DNA of 64,000 nt from Halorubrum distributum JCM 10118 (GCF_000337335.1 NZ_AOJN01000047.1:98636-162635); one strand, 5' to 3'. Shown: positions 16,307-25,238, numbered from the stretch's first letter. Translations and numbers: made by a program. The notes: a model not told the origin generated them from the sequence alone.

Positions 16307-17104
16307 ATGTCCGCGCCACGCGTCGTCTCCCTCGCGCCGAGCGCGACCGCGACGGTCGCCGCGCTCGGCGGGGCCGACCGCCTCGTCGGCGTCACCGCCC
16401 ACTGCGACCTCGCCGACGAGCCGAACGCCGGGTCCGCGCACGGCGAGGAGTCCCCGACCGTCGTCGGCGGCTGGCTGAACCCCGACCTCGACCGAGTCGC
16501 CGAGCTGGACCCCGATGTCGTCCTCACGAGCGACGCGCTCCAGTCGGACCTCGCCGACGCCTGCCGGGAGCACGGCCTCGACGTCGCGCACCGCGAGCCC
16601 GCGACCCTCGACGACGCGGTCGACGGGTTCGCGGCCCGGGGGAGGGACGTCGGTCGCCCCGAGGCCGGCGAGCGGCTCGCCGCCGACGCGCGCGGCCGAC
16701 TCGACCGGGTCGCCGACGCCGTCGCCGACCGCCCTCGACCGACTGTCTACTGCGAGGAGTGGTCCGACCCGCCGATGGCGGCCGGCAACTGGGTCCCCGA
16801 CGCCGTCTGCGCCGCGGGCGGGCGCTACCCGTTCGTCGACGCCGGCGAGCGCTCCCGCGAGGTCGACCCCGCCGCGGTCGAGCGGGCCGACCCCGACCGC
16901 GTCGTCGTCCACGTCTGCGGCCACGGCGACCGGGTCGACCCCGCGACGGTCGGCGAGCGCGACTGGGTCGACGCGCCCGTTCACGTGATCGACGACTCCC
17001 TCCTCAACCAGCCGAGTCCCGCGCTCCTCGAGGGGGTCGAGCGGCTGGCGCGCCTGTTCCATCCCGACGCGTTTTCAGTCGCCGACGCCGACGACCGGAC
17101 ATGA
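16307..17104 (+). CDS. BtuF/helical-backbone-metal-receptor-type cobalamin-binding protein without a signal peptide
   Basis: The product has 265 residues. Typical features are MSAPRVVSLAPSATATVAAL, ADRLVGVTAHCD, DPDVVLTSDALQSDL, the helical backbone near ADAVADRPRPTVYCEEW, and AGNWVPDAVCAAGGRYPF. Members deliver B12 or iron chelates to BtuC-type importers. No TAT signal or lipobox is present, unlike transport-linked haloarchaeal paralogues, and no permease is nearby. It may be a cytoplasmic corrinoid-binding protein. Its stop overlaps the start of the next gene (ATGA, 17101-17104), suggesting coupling. Confidence 0.75.
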   Translation: MSAPRVVSLAPSATATVAALGGADRLVGVTAHCDLADEPNAGSAHGEESPTVVGGWLNPDLDRVAELDPDVVLTSDALQSDLADACREHGLDVAHREPATLDDAVDGFAARGRDVGRPEAGERLAADARGRLDRVADAVADRPRPTVYCEEWSDPPMAAGNWVPDAVCAAGGRYPFVDAGERSREVDPAAVERADPDRVVVHVCGHGDRVDPATVGERDWVDAPVHVIDDSLLNQPSPALLEGVERLARLFHPDAFSVADADDRT

Positions 17105-17688
17105 CGACCCTGCGAGTCGGCGTCGGCAGCGGGAACCCGGTGAAGCGGCGCGCGGTCGAACTGGCCCTCGGAGCGGCGGCGGACGACGACCTCCCGAGCG
17201 ATCCGACCGGCGTCGCGGTCGAATCCGTCCCCGTCGACTCCGGCGTGAGCGAACAGCCGACGGGCCACGCGGAGACGATCGCGGGCGCCGAGAACCGGGC
17301 GGCGGCCGTCCTCGACGCGGAACCGAGAGGCGGCGCCGGCGCGCCGGACGACGGCGCGACGTACGACCTCGGCGTCGGCGTCGAGGGCGGCGTCGCGGGG
17401 TTCGACGGCGCCGACGGCCGCTACCTGATCATGTGGGCGGCGGTGACCGACGGCGACCGGGTCGGCCGCGCGGCCGGCCCGAGCCTCGCGCTGCCGGCCG
17501 ACGTCGCCGCCCGCATCGACGACGGCGAGGAACTGGGTCCGGTGATGGACGTCCTCCTCGACACCGACGGGATCGCGGAGCGCGGCGGCGCGGCCGGCGC
17601 GCTCACGAACGGCCGCGTCGACCGCGCCGAGGCGCTCGCGGCCGGGGTGAGCGGTGCGCTCGGTCCGTTCGTCACCGATCTGTACTGA
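17101..17688 (+). CDS. DUF84/YjjX-type inosine/xanthosine triphosphatase
   Basis: The product has 195 residues. It begins MTTLRVGVGSGNPVKRRAVE, with the SGNPVK phosphate-binding loop, then DSGVSEQPTGHAETIAGAENRA and GVGVEGGVAGFDG, hallmarks of the YjjX/DUF84 branch of the ITPase-like fold. These enzymes hydrolyse ITP/XTP to keep deaminated purines out of nucleic acids. Second gene of a two-gene unit after the BtuF-like gene. Confidence 0.85.
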   Translation: MTTLRVGVGSGNPVKRRAVELALGAAADDDLPSDPTGVAVESVPVDSGVSEQPTGHAETIAGAENRAAAVLDAEPRGGAGAPDDGATYDLGVGVEGGVAGFDGADGRYLIMWAAVTDGDRVGRAAGPSLALPADVAARIDDGEELGPVMDVLLDTDGIAERGGAAGALTNGRVDRAEALAAGVSGALGPFVTDLY

Positions 17689-17854
17689 CTCCGGCGCGGC
17701 GGCACCGGTGCGGCGCCGCCGTGGTTCGAAGGCCGTACCCAAACGCGGTCGTGGGATGGTACTCACGGCCCCGATGACGCGTAAAATCGCCAGACTGCGG
17801 CGTGTTAACCCGGTCTACCAACCGCCTTATGCGGCGTGGTGACGTGGTGAGCGT

Positions 17855-18109
17855 ATGAGCACTGCCCACCCGGACGCGGTCGCGGCCGAATCGACCGGTC
17901 TCTCCGCGAAACAGGCGCGTATCCTCCGCTACCTCCGCGAGAACGCGGCCGACCGCACCTACTTCAAGTCGCGGCTGATCGCCGACGACCTCGGGCTCTC
18001 GGCGAAGGAGGTCGGCGCGAACATGAGCGCCGTCGCCGACGCGGCCACCGATGTCGACGTCGAGAAGTGGGGCTACTCGTCGGGGACGACGTGGATGGTC
18101 ACGGCCTGA
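17855..18109 (+). CDS. Small winged-helix DNA-binding protein (DUF7123-like)
   Basis: The product has 84 residues. GLSAKQARILRYLRENAADR, TYFKSRLIADDLGLSAKEVG and WGYSSGTTWMVTA form helix-helix-recognition helix-wing of a winged HTH. It consists of almost nothing else, as in abundant single-domain haloarchaeal HTH proteins of unknown targets. A TATA-like GCCTTATG lies about 27 bases upstream of the ATG at 17855, so it is probably leaderless. Confidence 0.75.
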   Translation: MSTAHPDAVAAESTGLSAKQARILRYLRENAADRTYFKSRLIADDLGLSAKEVGANMSAVADAATDVDVEKWGYSSGTTWMVTA

Positions 18110-18135
18110 CGGTCGCCGTCGCGCGCTGAGTCGAG

Positions 18136-18744
18136 TCAGGGATCGTACGCGACCAGCGACGCCGCCTCGTCGGCGAACGCGACGGCCTCGGCGTCGAAGG
18201 AGTCGGCGTAGCGGACGACGAGCGTGAGCAGCCGCTCCGGCTCGGTCAGCGCGTAGCCGTCGGTCCGGTCGAGGAGGCCGGCGGCTTCGAGGTCGGCGGC
18301 CGCGGCGCTTATCGTCGGCCGGGAGACGCCGAGCGCGCTCGCGAGGTCGGCGCCGGTCGCGTCGGGGTCACGCAGCAGCGCGAGGATCATCCCGCGCGGC
18401 GTCTCCCGGCGGAGGTAGCCGAGCGCCCGCTTGTCCGTCTCGTCGAACCGGCCGGCGGGGAAGAAGCGCCGGTAGTCGGCGTCTTTTACCGACTCGATCG
18501 CGCCCGCCTCCTCCAGCTTCCGGAGGTGGTACTGCGCCTCGCCGGTGCCGAGGCGGAGGTCGTCGCGGAGCTTCGAGAAGTGCGCGCCGGGGGTCGTCGG
18601 CACGTAGCCGCGGATCGCCTCCCGCGTCTCGTTCTCGTCGGTCCCGTCGTCTGCGCTCGCGGTCCCGACGAACGGCGCGGCGGCTCCGACCGCTGCGAAC
18701 CGCCGGAGCGTCTCGCGCTTTTGACCGTCGAACCCCTCTGTCAC
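18136..18744 (-). CDS. Winged-helix transcriptional regulator with two wHTH domains and a hydrophobic N-terminus
   Basis: The product has 202 residues. The N-terminus (RRFAAVGAAAPFVGTASADD, residues 14-33) resembles a TAT-like or anchoring hydrophobic stretch, odd for a DNA-binding protein. A first wHTH follows at about 50-95 (AHFSKLRDDLRLGTGEAQYH) and a second at about 107-165 (ILALLRDPDATGADLASALG, SRPTISAAAADLEAAGLLDR). The arrangement is common in haloarchaeal membrane-associated wHTH proteins. Targets are unknown. It could instead start at an internal codon and be soluble. Confidence 0.75.
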   Translation of the reverse strand: MTEGFDGQKRETLRRFAAVGAAAPFVGTASADDGTDENETREAIRGYVPTTPGAHFSKLRDDLRLGTGEAQYHLRKLEEAGAIESVKDADYRRFFPAGRFDETDKRALGYLRRETPRGMILALLRDPDATGADLASALGVSRPTISAAAADLEAAGLLDRTDGYALTEPERLLTLVVRYADSFDAEAVAFADEAASLVAYDP

Positions 18745-18833
18745 GGCCGTATTAGTCGGCGCCTCGACAAAAACACTTCGCTCGCGGCCGAATCGTGTCG
18801 GAAAATGCGGCTACGGACGCGTTTCGCGCCGAG

Positions 18834-19970
18834 CTACTCCTCTTTCTCGACTTCCGCGGGCGCCTCCTCGTCGTCCATCTCCTGGATGACCTCGTCCGCG
18901 GACCTGATGCTCGCGCCGGCGTCGCCCGCTTTCACGGCCTCGGCCTCCTTCTCGAGCTCCTCGACGTTCATCTCCGCGGACTCCTCGATCTGGCCGAGGA
19001 TCTCGTCGATGTCGTCGAGCCCGAGCATCTTCCGGGTGTCGTCGTCGAACTCCTTGCCGTCGAGCCCCTCCATCTCCTGGACGTCGGAGCCGGAGAGGGC
19101 CTTGCCGTAGCGCCCCACCAGGCTCGTGAGCTCCTGCGGGAGGACGAAGGTGGTCGACTCGCCTTTGCCGATCTCCTCGAGGGTCTCCATGCCGCGCTCG
19201 ATGATGGCGCGCTCGCCCATCGACTCCGCAGAGCGCGCGCGGAGGACGGTCGAGATGGCGTCCCCCTGCGCCTCGAGGATCTGCGACTGCTTTTCCCCCT
19301 GCGCGCGGATGATGTTGGACTGCTTGTCACCCTCGGCCTGCTCGACCGCGGAGCGGCGTTCCCCCTGCGCTTCGAGGATCATCGCGCGGCGGCGGCGCTC
19401 TGCGGAGGTCTGCTGCTCCATCGCCTGCTGGACGTCCTTCGAGGGGTTGACCTCGCGGACCTCGACGCTCTCGACGCGGATCCCCCACTCGTCGGTGGGC
19501 TCGTCGAGCTCCTTGCGGATCTTCGCGTTGATCTCCTGCCGCTTGTTCAGCGTGTCGTCGAGCTCCATGTCGCCGAGGACGGCCCGGAGGGTGGTCTGCG
19601 CGAGGTTCGAGACGGCCTTCTTGTAGTCGTCGACCTCAAGGAACGCCTTCTTCGCGTCCATCACCTTGATGTAGACGACGGCGTCGGCGGTCACGGGGGA
19701 GTTGTCCCGCGTGATCGCCTCCTGGCGGGGGACGTCCAGCGTCTGGGTCCGCATGTCGAACGGGTACGTGCGGGAGACGAACGGCGGGATGAGGTTGATG
19801 CCCGGTTCGAGCAGCTTGCGGTACTCGCCGAAGACGGTGAGCGTCTTCTTCTCGTAGGCGTCGACGATCTCGAACGACTGCCAGAGCGTGACGACCACGA
19901 GCAGGAGCGCGAGCAGGCCGACGCTTACGAGCCCGAGACCGAGCCCGGCTTGGAGGGTGATCGGATCCAT
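18834..19970 (-). CDS. SPFH-domain (stomatin/prohibitin-type) membrane protein
   Basis: The product has 378 residues. One N-terminal transmembrane helix (about 8-32) is followed by the SPFH domain from LWQSFEIVDAYEKKTLTVFG to WGIRVESVEVREVNPSKDV. A long helical/coiled-coil stretch rich in EAQGE..A..AEGDKQ repeats runs to about 260, and the tail is acidic. Such proteins oligomerise at membranes and scaffold proteases or channels. No NfeD partner is adjacent. TATA-like CTATTAAG about 26 bases upstream. Confidence 0.9.
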   Translation of the reverse strand: MDPITLQAGLGLGLVSVGLLALLLVVVTLWQSFEIVDAYEKKTLTVFGEYRKLLEPGINLIPPFVSRTYPFDMRTQTLDVPRQEAITRDNSPVTADAVVYIKVMDAKKAFLEVDDYKKAVSNLAQTTLRAVLGDMELDDTLNKRQEINAKIRKELDEPTDEWGIRVESVEVREVNPSKDVQQAMEQQTSAERRRRAMILEAQGERRSAVEQAEGDKQSNIIRAQGEKQSQILEAQGDAISTVLRARSAESMGERAIIERGMETLEEIGKGESTTFVLPQELTSLVGRYGKALSGSDVQEMEGLDGKEFDDDTRKMLGLDDIDEILGQIEESAEMNVEELEKEAEAVKAGDAGASIRSADEVIQEMDDEEAPAEVEKEE

Positions 19971-20085
19971 GCCTCCCGTTTAGGCCATCGCACGCTTAAT
20001 AGTTCGCCCGCCCCCGAATCGGTGCGCCGTCTCCCGGTCGGCTCGTCGCGCTGGCGACCCCTGCGGACGGATCTGTCGAACGTCC

Positions 20086-20577
20086 TCACCCGCCCGCGTC
20101 GAGCTCCGCGGCGACGTTCTCCAGCGCCGCCCGGAGCTGCCGCTCGTTGAACCGACGGATCACGGGCGCGCCGACCCGCGTGAGCGCGTTCTCCGGCAGG
20201 TCGTACGTCGCGGCGTACGTCAGCTTCGTCCCGCCGTCGACGGGGTCGAGCCGGAGGTCGATGGTGCCGGTGAGCCGGCCGCGGAGCTCGAACGCGTGGC
20301 GCTCGGGCGGCTCGTGGACCGTCTGGACGATCTCCCCGTCGATCCCGATCCCGGCCATCCGGTAGGTGTACGAAAGTCGCTTCCCGCCGTTCGCCAGCGG
20401 CTCGACGTCTCTCACGTCCGTGAGCCCGGGCGTGATCGCCGCGTGGTTCGCGGGGTCGTCGAGGAACGCGAACACGGACTCCGGATCGGCCGCGACGACG
20501 ACGGCGTCGCTCGCGGCGAACGGGTCCGCTCCCGCGACGGACGGTTCGTCGCCCGGCTCCGGCTCCTCGTCGCTCAC
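20086..20577 (-). CDS. SRPBCC / CoxG-like START-fold protein downstream of bat
   Basis: The product has 163 residues, with a GTG start (20575-20577). After an acidic N-terminus the SRPBCC signature appears: VAADPESVFAFLDDPANHAA, SYTYRMAGIGIDGEIVQTVH and GGTKLTYAATYDLPENAL. These folds have a hydrophobic cavity for lipids or other hydrophobic ligands. It is 34 bases downstream of bat on the same strand, so they are probably co-transcribed. A role in retinal or carotenoid handling is conceivable but not shown. Confidence 0.75.
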   Translation of the reverse strand: MSDEEPEPGDEPSVAGADPFAASDAVVVAADPESVFAFLDDPANHAAITPGLTDVRDVEPLANGGKRLSYTYRMAGIGIDGEIVQTVHEPPERHAFELRGRLTGTIDLRLDPVDGGTKLTYAATYDLPENALTRVGAPVIRRFNERQLRAALENVAAELDAGG

Positions 20578-20611
20578 GCGTCGCCCCCCGAGGTCGCGGC
20601 GCGCTTCCGGC

Positions 20612-22621
20612 TCATTCGCCTGATCGGGGGTCGACGTACGCCTCGACCAGCTTGCGCTCGGCCGCGCGGAGGTGCTGGTGGAACGTCTGCCGGGTGATCC
20701 CCATCTGCTCCGCGATCTCCGAGCCGTCGACCGGTCGCGGCCACTCGAAGTAGCCGTTCAGCTCGGCGGTCTTCAGGGCGGCGCGCTGGCGCTCGGTGAG
20801 CCGCTCGTCGACCGCGGCCGCGAACTCCGCGACGGTGCGGTCGCGGCTCTCCCGTTCGACGCGCGACCGGAGTTCGACGCCCTCGTACTCGCCGCGGAAC
20901 ACGTCGAGGATCGACCGGACGTCGTGCTCGGGCGGCGCCTCGATCGTCAGGGTCGCTCCCTCAGGCGTGGCGGTCGCCTCGGCGACGACGCCGCCGTGGT
21001 CGGCCAGCTGCGTGAGCGGCGGCGACTCGGTGGCGGTGACGGCGAAGCTGACGCCGTCGTTCGTCTCCGAGACGGTCCGCATCGATTCGACCAGCGGGAG
21101 GGCGGCGAGCTCGTCGAGGTCCGGGTCCTCGCCGTCGGCGTGGAAGTACAGCTCGCACGCGTCGTCGTCGAGCCGCGTCGTCCCGAGGTGGTCTACCTTC
21201 CCGCCGACCGCGTCGGCGATCCGGGCGAGCGGCCCCGTCGAGTCCCGTATCTCGACGACGAGCTCCACGACGCGGTCGGTCGTGAGCATCTCCGTCGTCT
21301 CGATGGAGTGGAGTCCGTTCGCGATCATCTTCCCGACCGACTCGCACACCCGTCGCTCGCGGCGGTCGAGCACGTCCGCGCCGCTGCCGTAGATCCCCAA
21401 CAGGCCGTACTGGCGGTCGCCGTAGGTGAGCGGCACGACGAGGAGCCGCCGACCGCCCGCGGACTTCGGTTCGAGCGGGCCGTCGGACGCGTCCTCTATC
21501 GACCCGGTCCGGAGCTCCTCGCTCTCGATCGCCTCCTGTACCTCCTGCGGCGTCTCGCTGACGTCGAACGCCGCGCCCGGCTCGACCGCCACGCCCTTCG
21601 CGGCGCGGATCTCGAGCCGCCCGGTCGCCGACGACACCTCGCCGATCCAACCGCCTGCGTACCCCGGCTCGCCGGCGACGACCTCGCAGACGCGCTCGGG
21701 GATGACGTTCGGGTCCCGGTTCTCGACGAGGATGCGACTGATGTCGCTGAAGAGCCCGTTCACCCGACCGAGGACCCTGTCGAGCGAGCGCCGCTCAGTC
21801 GCGAGCTTCTCGGCGCGCTCCTCGGCGAGCCGCTCCGCCTCCTTTCGGTCGCTGATGTCGTTCTGGAAGCCGACGTAGTGGGCCAGGTCGCCGTCCTCGT
21901 CGTATATCGGCGCGACCGTCAGCTCGTTCCAGAAGGGCGTTCCGTCGCGCCGGTAGTTCCGTATCTCGACGGTCGCCTCCTCCTCGTTCGCGATCGCGTC
22001 CCCGATCTCCTCGACGGTCTCCGGGTCCGTCCCCGGTCCCTGGAGGAACCGCGGGTTGCGGCCGAGCGCCTCCTCGACCGGGTAGCCCGTGTGTTCCTCC
22101 CAGGCGTTGTTGACGTACACGAGGGGATAGTCCGGGAGGTCCGGGTCGCTGATGCTGATCCCGATCGGCGCGTCCTCGACGGCCCGCGTCACGTCCGTCG
22201 CCGACGGCTCGTGGTCAGAGATGTCCCGTCGCGGCTCCGAGGTCGGGACTCCCGAACAGACCGTCGAGACGTCGGAGACGAGCTTATCGATCGACGCCGA
22301 CCCGTTCTTCTGGAGGAACCTGTCGACGCCGTTCTCGAAGGCGGCCTCCGGCACCCCCTCCTCGTCCGTCTCCGTGAACATCACGACGGGCACGCCGGCG
22401 TCGGACTCTTCGATTGCGGTCGCGAGGGCCACCCCGTCGTCGCCGTCCAGCGCGTACTCGCTGACGACGCAGTCGTACTCCCCGGTCGTTGCCTTTGCGA
22501 CCGCGGACGCCGCGGTGTCCGTGCGGGTCACGTCGAACCCCGCGGCCCCGAGCGCCGTCTCGATCCGATCGCTCCCCTCCTCCGGGTGGACGAGGAGCGC
22601 TCGAGCGTTCGCCATGGGCAT
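20612..22621 (-). CDS. bat: Bacterioopsin activator Bat (pseudo-receiver, LOV-type PAS, GAF, HTH)
   Basis: The product has 669 residues (or 667 from the second ATG at 22615). Residues 5-125 form a response-regulator-like fold whose phosphoacceptor position is Glu55 in DCVVSEYALDG. A LOV-type PAS spans about 145-258 (NNAWEEHTGY, GRNPRFLQ, RRDGTPFWNEL, GFQNDISD); the flavin-adduct Cys position is Pro190. A GAF domain lies at about 290-430. A bacterioopsin-activator domain and C-terminal HTH_10 end in MGITRQTFHQHLRAAERKL. Bat activates bop, brp and carotenoid genes under low oxygen and light in Halobacterium. Here it lies 2.6 kb from bop on the same strand, followed by an SRPBCC gene. Confidence 0.9.
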   Translation of the reverse strand: MPMANARALLVHPEEGSDRIETALGAAGFDVTRTDTAASAVAKATTGEYDCVVSEYALDGDDGVALATAIEESDAGVPVVMFTETDEEGVPEAAFENGVDRFLQKNGSASIDKLVSDVSTVCSGVPTSEPRRDISDHEPSATDVTRAVEDAPIGISISDPDLPDYPLVYVNNAWEEHTGYPVEEALGRNPRFLQGPGTDPETVEEIGDAIANEEEATVEIRNYRRDGTPFWNELTVAPIYDEDGDLAHYVGFQNDISDRKEAERLAEERAEKLATERRSLDRVLGRVNGLFSDISRILVENRDPNVIPERVCEVVAGEPGYAGGWIGEVSSATGRLEIRAAKGVAVEPGAAFDVSETPQEVQEAIESEELRTGSIEDASDGPLEPKSAGGRRLLVVPLTYGDRQYGLLGIYGSGADVLDRRERRVCESVGKMIANGLHSIETTEMLTTDRVVELVVEIRDSTGPLARIADAVGGKVDHLGTTRLDDDACELYFHADGEDPDLDELAALPLVESMRTVSETNDGVSFAVTATESPPLTQLADHGGVVAEATATPEGATLTIEAPPEHDVRSILDVFRGEYEGVELRSRVERESRDRTVAEFAAAVDERLTERQRAALKTAELNGYFEWPRPVDGSEIAEQMGITRQTFHQHLRAAERKLVEAYVDPRSGE

Positions 22622-22820
22622 CCGTTCGCACCCATACGGGTTAACGGTTGCCTACGTTCCGAGGGTCCGAAGCCTCGGCGTCCGACCGGCCGACCGCGGG
22701 GGCCGTCGGGGCGCGACTGTCCAGTTAGGCCCGGGTACTTTGAGGTCGCTGGGCGTGAGATCGACGCATGGTGTCGACTATCGCCGCCGAGGAGCCATCC
22801 CGCGAGCGGGCCCACGAACC

Positions 22821-24905
22821 ATGAGCGTGCGCGTCCCCGTCCGGGAGCCCCCCACGTCCGTTCCCGGCGACCGCGTGGGGCTCCCCGAGGCCGTCCTCGC
22901 CGACCTCGGGATCGGCCTCGGCGATTCGGTGACCGTCGAGGGCGCGCGGCGCGTCGCCGCCCCGGTCGTCGCGGTCGACGGCGGGGCCCGGGCCGTCTTC
23001 CTCCCCGAGCGGCTCCGGCGGACGGCCGGGGTCGAGCCGGGCGACGCCGCGACCGTGGCGGCGTCGTCCCTCCCGGTCGCCTCCTCGGTCACGCTGCGGC
23101 TCCGCCAGTCGGTCGACCTGGAGCGGAGCGAGGACGCGATCCGCCGCCGGCTCGATCGGCGCGCGGTCGCCGTCGGCGACGAGGTCGAGGTCACCCGCCT
23201 CGGCGGCGCGCTCACGCTCCGGTTCGACGTGCGGGACGTGGCCCCCACCTCGCCGGCGGTCGTCGGCGACGAGACCGAGATCACCGTCGCGGCCGACGAC
23301 GGGGCGCCGGCGGTCGAGGCCGAGCGCCCCGGCGGGACCGGCGCCGGCGACGGCTTCGTCCCGACGGCGACGTTCGAGCGCCTCCGGGACGCGGTCGCGA
23401 CCCGGTTCGACGCGGCCGAGACGTTCGAGTCCGCGGGCTCGTCGACGCTGGGGCTGCTCCTCCACGGCCCGCGCGGGTCGGGGAAGACGACGCTCGTCGA
23501 GGCCGTCGCGGCCGCGACCGACGCGTCGCTCGTCCGCACCTCCGCGGCCCGGCTCCGGGGCGAGCGCGCGAGCGACCAGTCGGACGGGCTCGACCGCGTC
23601 GTCGAGGCCGTCCCGGCCGGAGAGCCGACCGTGGTCCTCCTCGACGACCTCGAGGCGCTCGGGGCCGACGACGGCGGGGGCTCCGCGCTCGCCGACCGCC
23701 TCCGCTCGACCGTCGACGAGCTCCGCGATGGGGACCGAACGGTCGTGATAGGCGTGGCGACGGACCCGAACGCCGTGCCGTCGGCGCTGCGCCGCGGCGG
23801 GCGGTTCGACCGCGAGATGGTGGTCGAGCCCCTGACGACCGCCGAGCGACGCGACGCGCTCGAAGCCCTCTGCGAGGGCGCACCGCTCGCGATGGACGTC
23901 GACTTCGATGGCGTCGCCGCGCGGCTCAACGGCTACGTGTTCGCCGACCTAGCCGTCCTCGTGGACGCGGCCCTGGAGCGGGCGGTCCGCCGCGACGGCC
24001 GGACCGCGATCCGGATGGCCGACTTCGAGGCCGCGCTCGACGACGTCGAGCCCACCGGGCTCCGCGAGGTCACCGTCGAGTTCCCCGCGGTCGGCTGGGA
24101 CGAGGTCGGCGGCCTCGACGACGCCAAGCGCGAGCTGGTGCGCGCGGTGTACTGGCCGCTGGAGTACGCCGACCGCTTCGCGGCGCTGGGGATCGACCCG
24201 CCCTCCGGCGTGCTCCTGTACGGGCCGCCCGGCACCGGGAAGACGCTGCTCGCCCGCGCGGCGGCGAGCCTCAGCGACGCGAACTTCATCCCGGTGAACG
24301 GGCCCGAGCTGCTCGACAAGTACGTCGGCGCGAGCGAGCAGGCCGTGCGCGACCTGTTCGCGACGGCGCGCGAGAACGCGCCGGCGGTGATCTTCTTCGA
24401 CGAGGTCGACGCCATCTCGCCGAAGCGCCGGGGCGACGACACCGGCGCCGGCGAGCGCGTGGTGTCGCAGCTGCTGACCGAGCTCGACGGGCTGGAGCCG
24501 CTCACCGACGTGGTGGTGATCGCGGCGACGAACCGCCCGGACAACATCGACGAGGCGCTGTTGCGCCCCGGTCGCATCGAGAAGGCGGTCGAGACGCCGC
24601 TCCCGGACCGCGAGGCGCGCCGCGATATCCTGCGGATCCACGCGCAGGAGATGCCGGTGGCGTCGGGCGTCGACCTCGACTCCCTCGCCGACCGCACGGC
24701 CGGGTACAGCGGCGGCGACCTCGCGGCCTTGGTCCGCGAGGCCGGGCTGCTCGCCATCGAGGACGCCATCGTCGACGACGGGCCGCCCGCCGACCCGACC
24801 GTCGGGCGCGACCACTTCGAGCGCGCCTTGGCCGAGACGTCGCCGTCGACGAGCGACGGGCGCGCGGACGCCGAGCGAGCGGGACGCGACTCGCCGGCGG
24901 AGTGA
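22821..24905 (+). CDS. Cdc48/VAT-like AAA+ ATPase with two AAA modules
   Basis: The product has 694 residues. A divergent N-domain (1-150; PTSVPGDRVGLPEAVLADLG) is followed by AAA1 with Walker A HGPRGSGKTTL (about 215) but a Walker B reading VVLLDDLEAL. AAA2 has consensus Walker A YGPPGTGKTLL (about 467), Walker B VIFFDEVDAI (about 524) and arginine-finger region NRPDNIDEALLRPGR. AAA1 lacks the usual DE pair, so hydrolysis there is doubtful. Family members unfold proteins for the proteasome. The ATG at 22821 is divergent from bat. Cdc48 paralogues are numerous in haloarchaea; this is a divergent one. Confidence 0.88.
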   Translation: MSVRVPVREPPTSVPGDRVGLPEAVLADLGIGLGDSVTVEGARRVAAPVVAVDGGARAVFLPERLRRTAGVEPGDAATVAASSLPVASSVTLRLRQSVDLERSEDAIRRRLDRRAVAVGDEVEVTRLGGALTLRFDVRDVAPTSPAVVGDETEITVAADDGAPAVEAERPGGTGAGDGFVPTATFERLRDAVATRFDAAETFESAGSSTLGLLLHGPRGSGKTTLVEAVAAATDASLVRTSAARLRGERASDQSDGLDRVVEAVPAGEPTVVLLDDLEALGADDGGGSALADRLRSTVDELRDGDRTVVIGVATDPNAVPSALRRGGRFDREMVVEPLTTAERRDALEALCEGAPLAMDVDFDGVAARLNGYVFADLAVLVDAALERAVRRDGRTAIRMADFEAALDDVEPTGLREVTVEFPAVGWDEVGGLDDAKRELVRAVYWPLEYADRFAALGIDPPSGVLLYGPPGTGKTLLARAAASLSDANFIPVNGPELLDKYVGASEQAVRDLFATARENAPAVIFFDEVDAISPKRRGDDTGAGERVVSQLLTELDGLEPLTDVVVIAATNRPDNIDEALLRPGRIEKAVETPLPDREARRDILRIHAQEMPVASGVDLDSLADRTAGYSGGDLAALVREAGLLAIEDAIVDDGPPADPTVGRDHFERALAETSPSTSDGRADAERAGRDSPAE

Positions 24906-24948
24906 GCGGCCGGCAGGGACCCGGACTCCCCGGCCGACGAACCTCGCC

Positions 24949-25173
24949 TTACTCCGGCTCTTCGTGGAGGTTCAGGACGAAGTAGACAACGCCGCCCATG
25001 GCGAGTAGCTCCAGGGCCGCCATCGTCCAGAACCGGACGTTCAGTCCGCCGCTCGGCTCCTGTAGCGTCGGGATCAGGAAGATACCGACGAGAGCGATCA
25101 CGGCGCACGCGGCCAGCCCGACCACGGACCGGGTATTCATCACTGGCGGCTGTTCGGTGGGAGTGTCAGTCAT
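24949..25173 (-). CDS. Small two-TM membrane protein immediately downstream of bop
   Basis: The product has 74 residues. Two hydrophobic helices (VVGLAACAVIALVGIFLIP and MAALELLAMGGVVYFVLNL) are joined by a short polar loop (QEPSGGLNVRFW). There is no signal-peptidase site. It starts 65 bases after the bop stop, on the same strand, so it is probably on the bop transcript or its readthrough. I recognise no family. Context suggests a rhodopsin-associated or assembly role, as an inference. Confidence 0.7.
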   Translation of the reverse strand: MTDTPTEQPPVMNTRSVVGLAACAVIALVGIFLIPTLQEPSGGLNVRFWTMAALELLAMGGVVYFVLNLHEEPE

Positions 25174-25238
25174 GTCGAAAAATGAACGGTGGAAACGGTT
25201 GAACCGTGTTGTTCGGTCGCGTCGAGTCCGCCGGCCGA

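Noticed and set aside
17689..17800. A GGTTCGAA box suggesting a tRNA T-loop
   Set aside because: No acceptor or anticodon stem can be formed around it on either strand. I found no tRNA in the window.
20672..24985. A 1437-codon plus-strand open frame
   Set aside because: Runs antisense to bat and then out of frame through the AAA+ gene; the Arg/Gly-rich product is a GC shadow.
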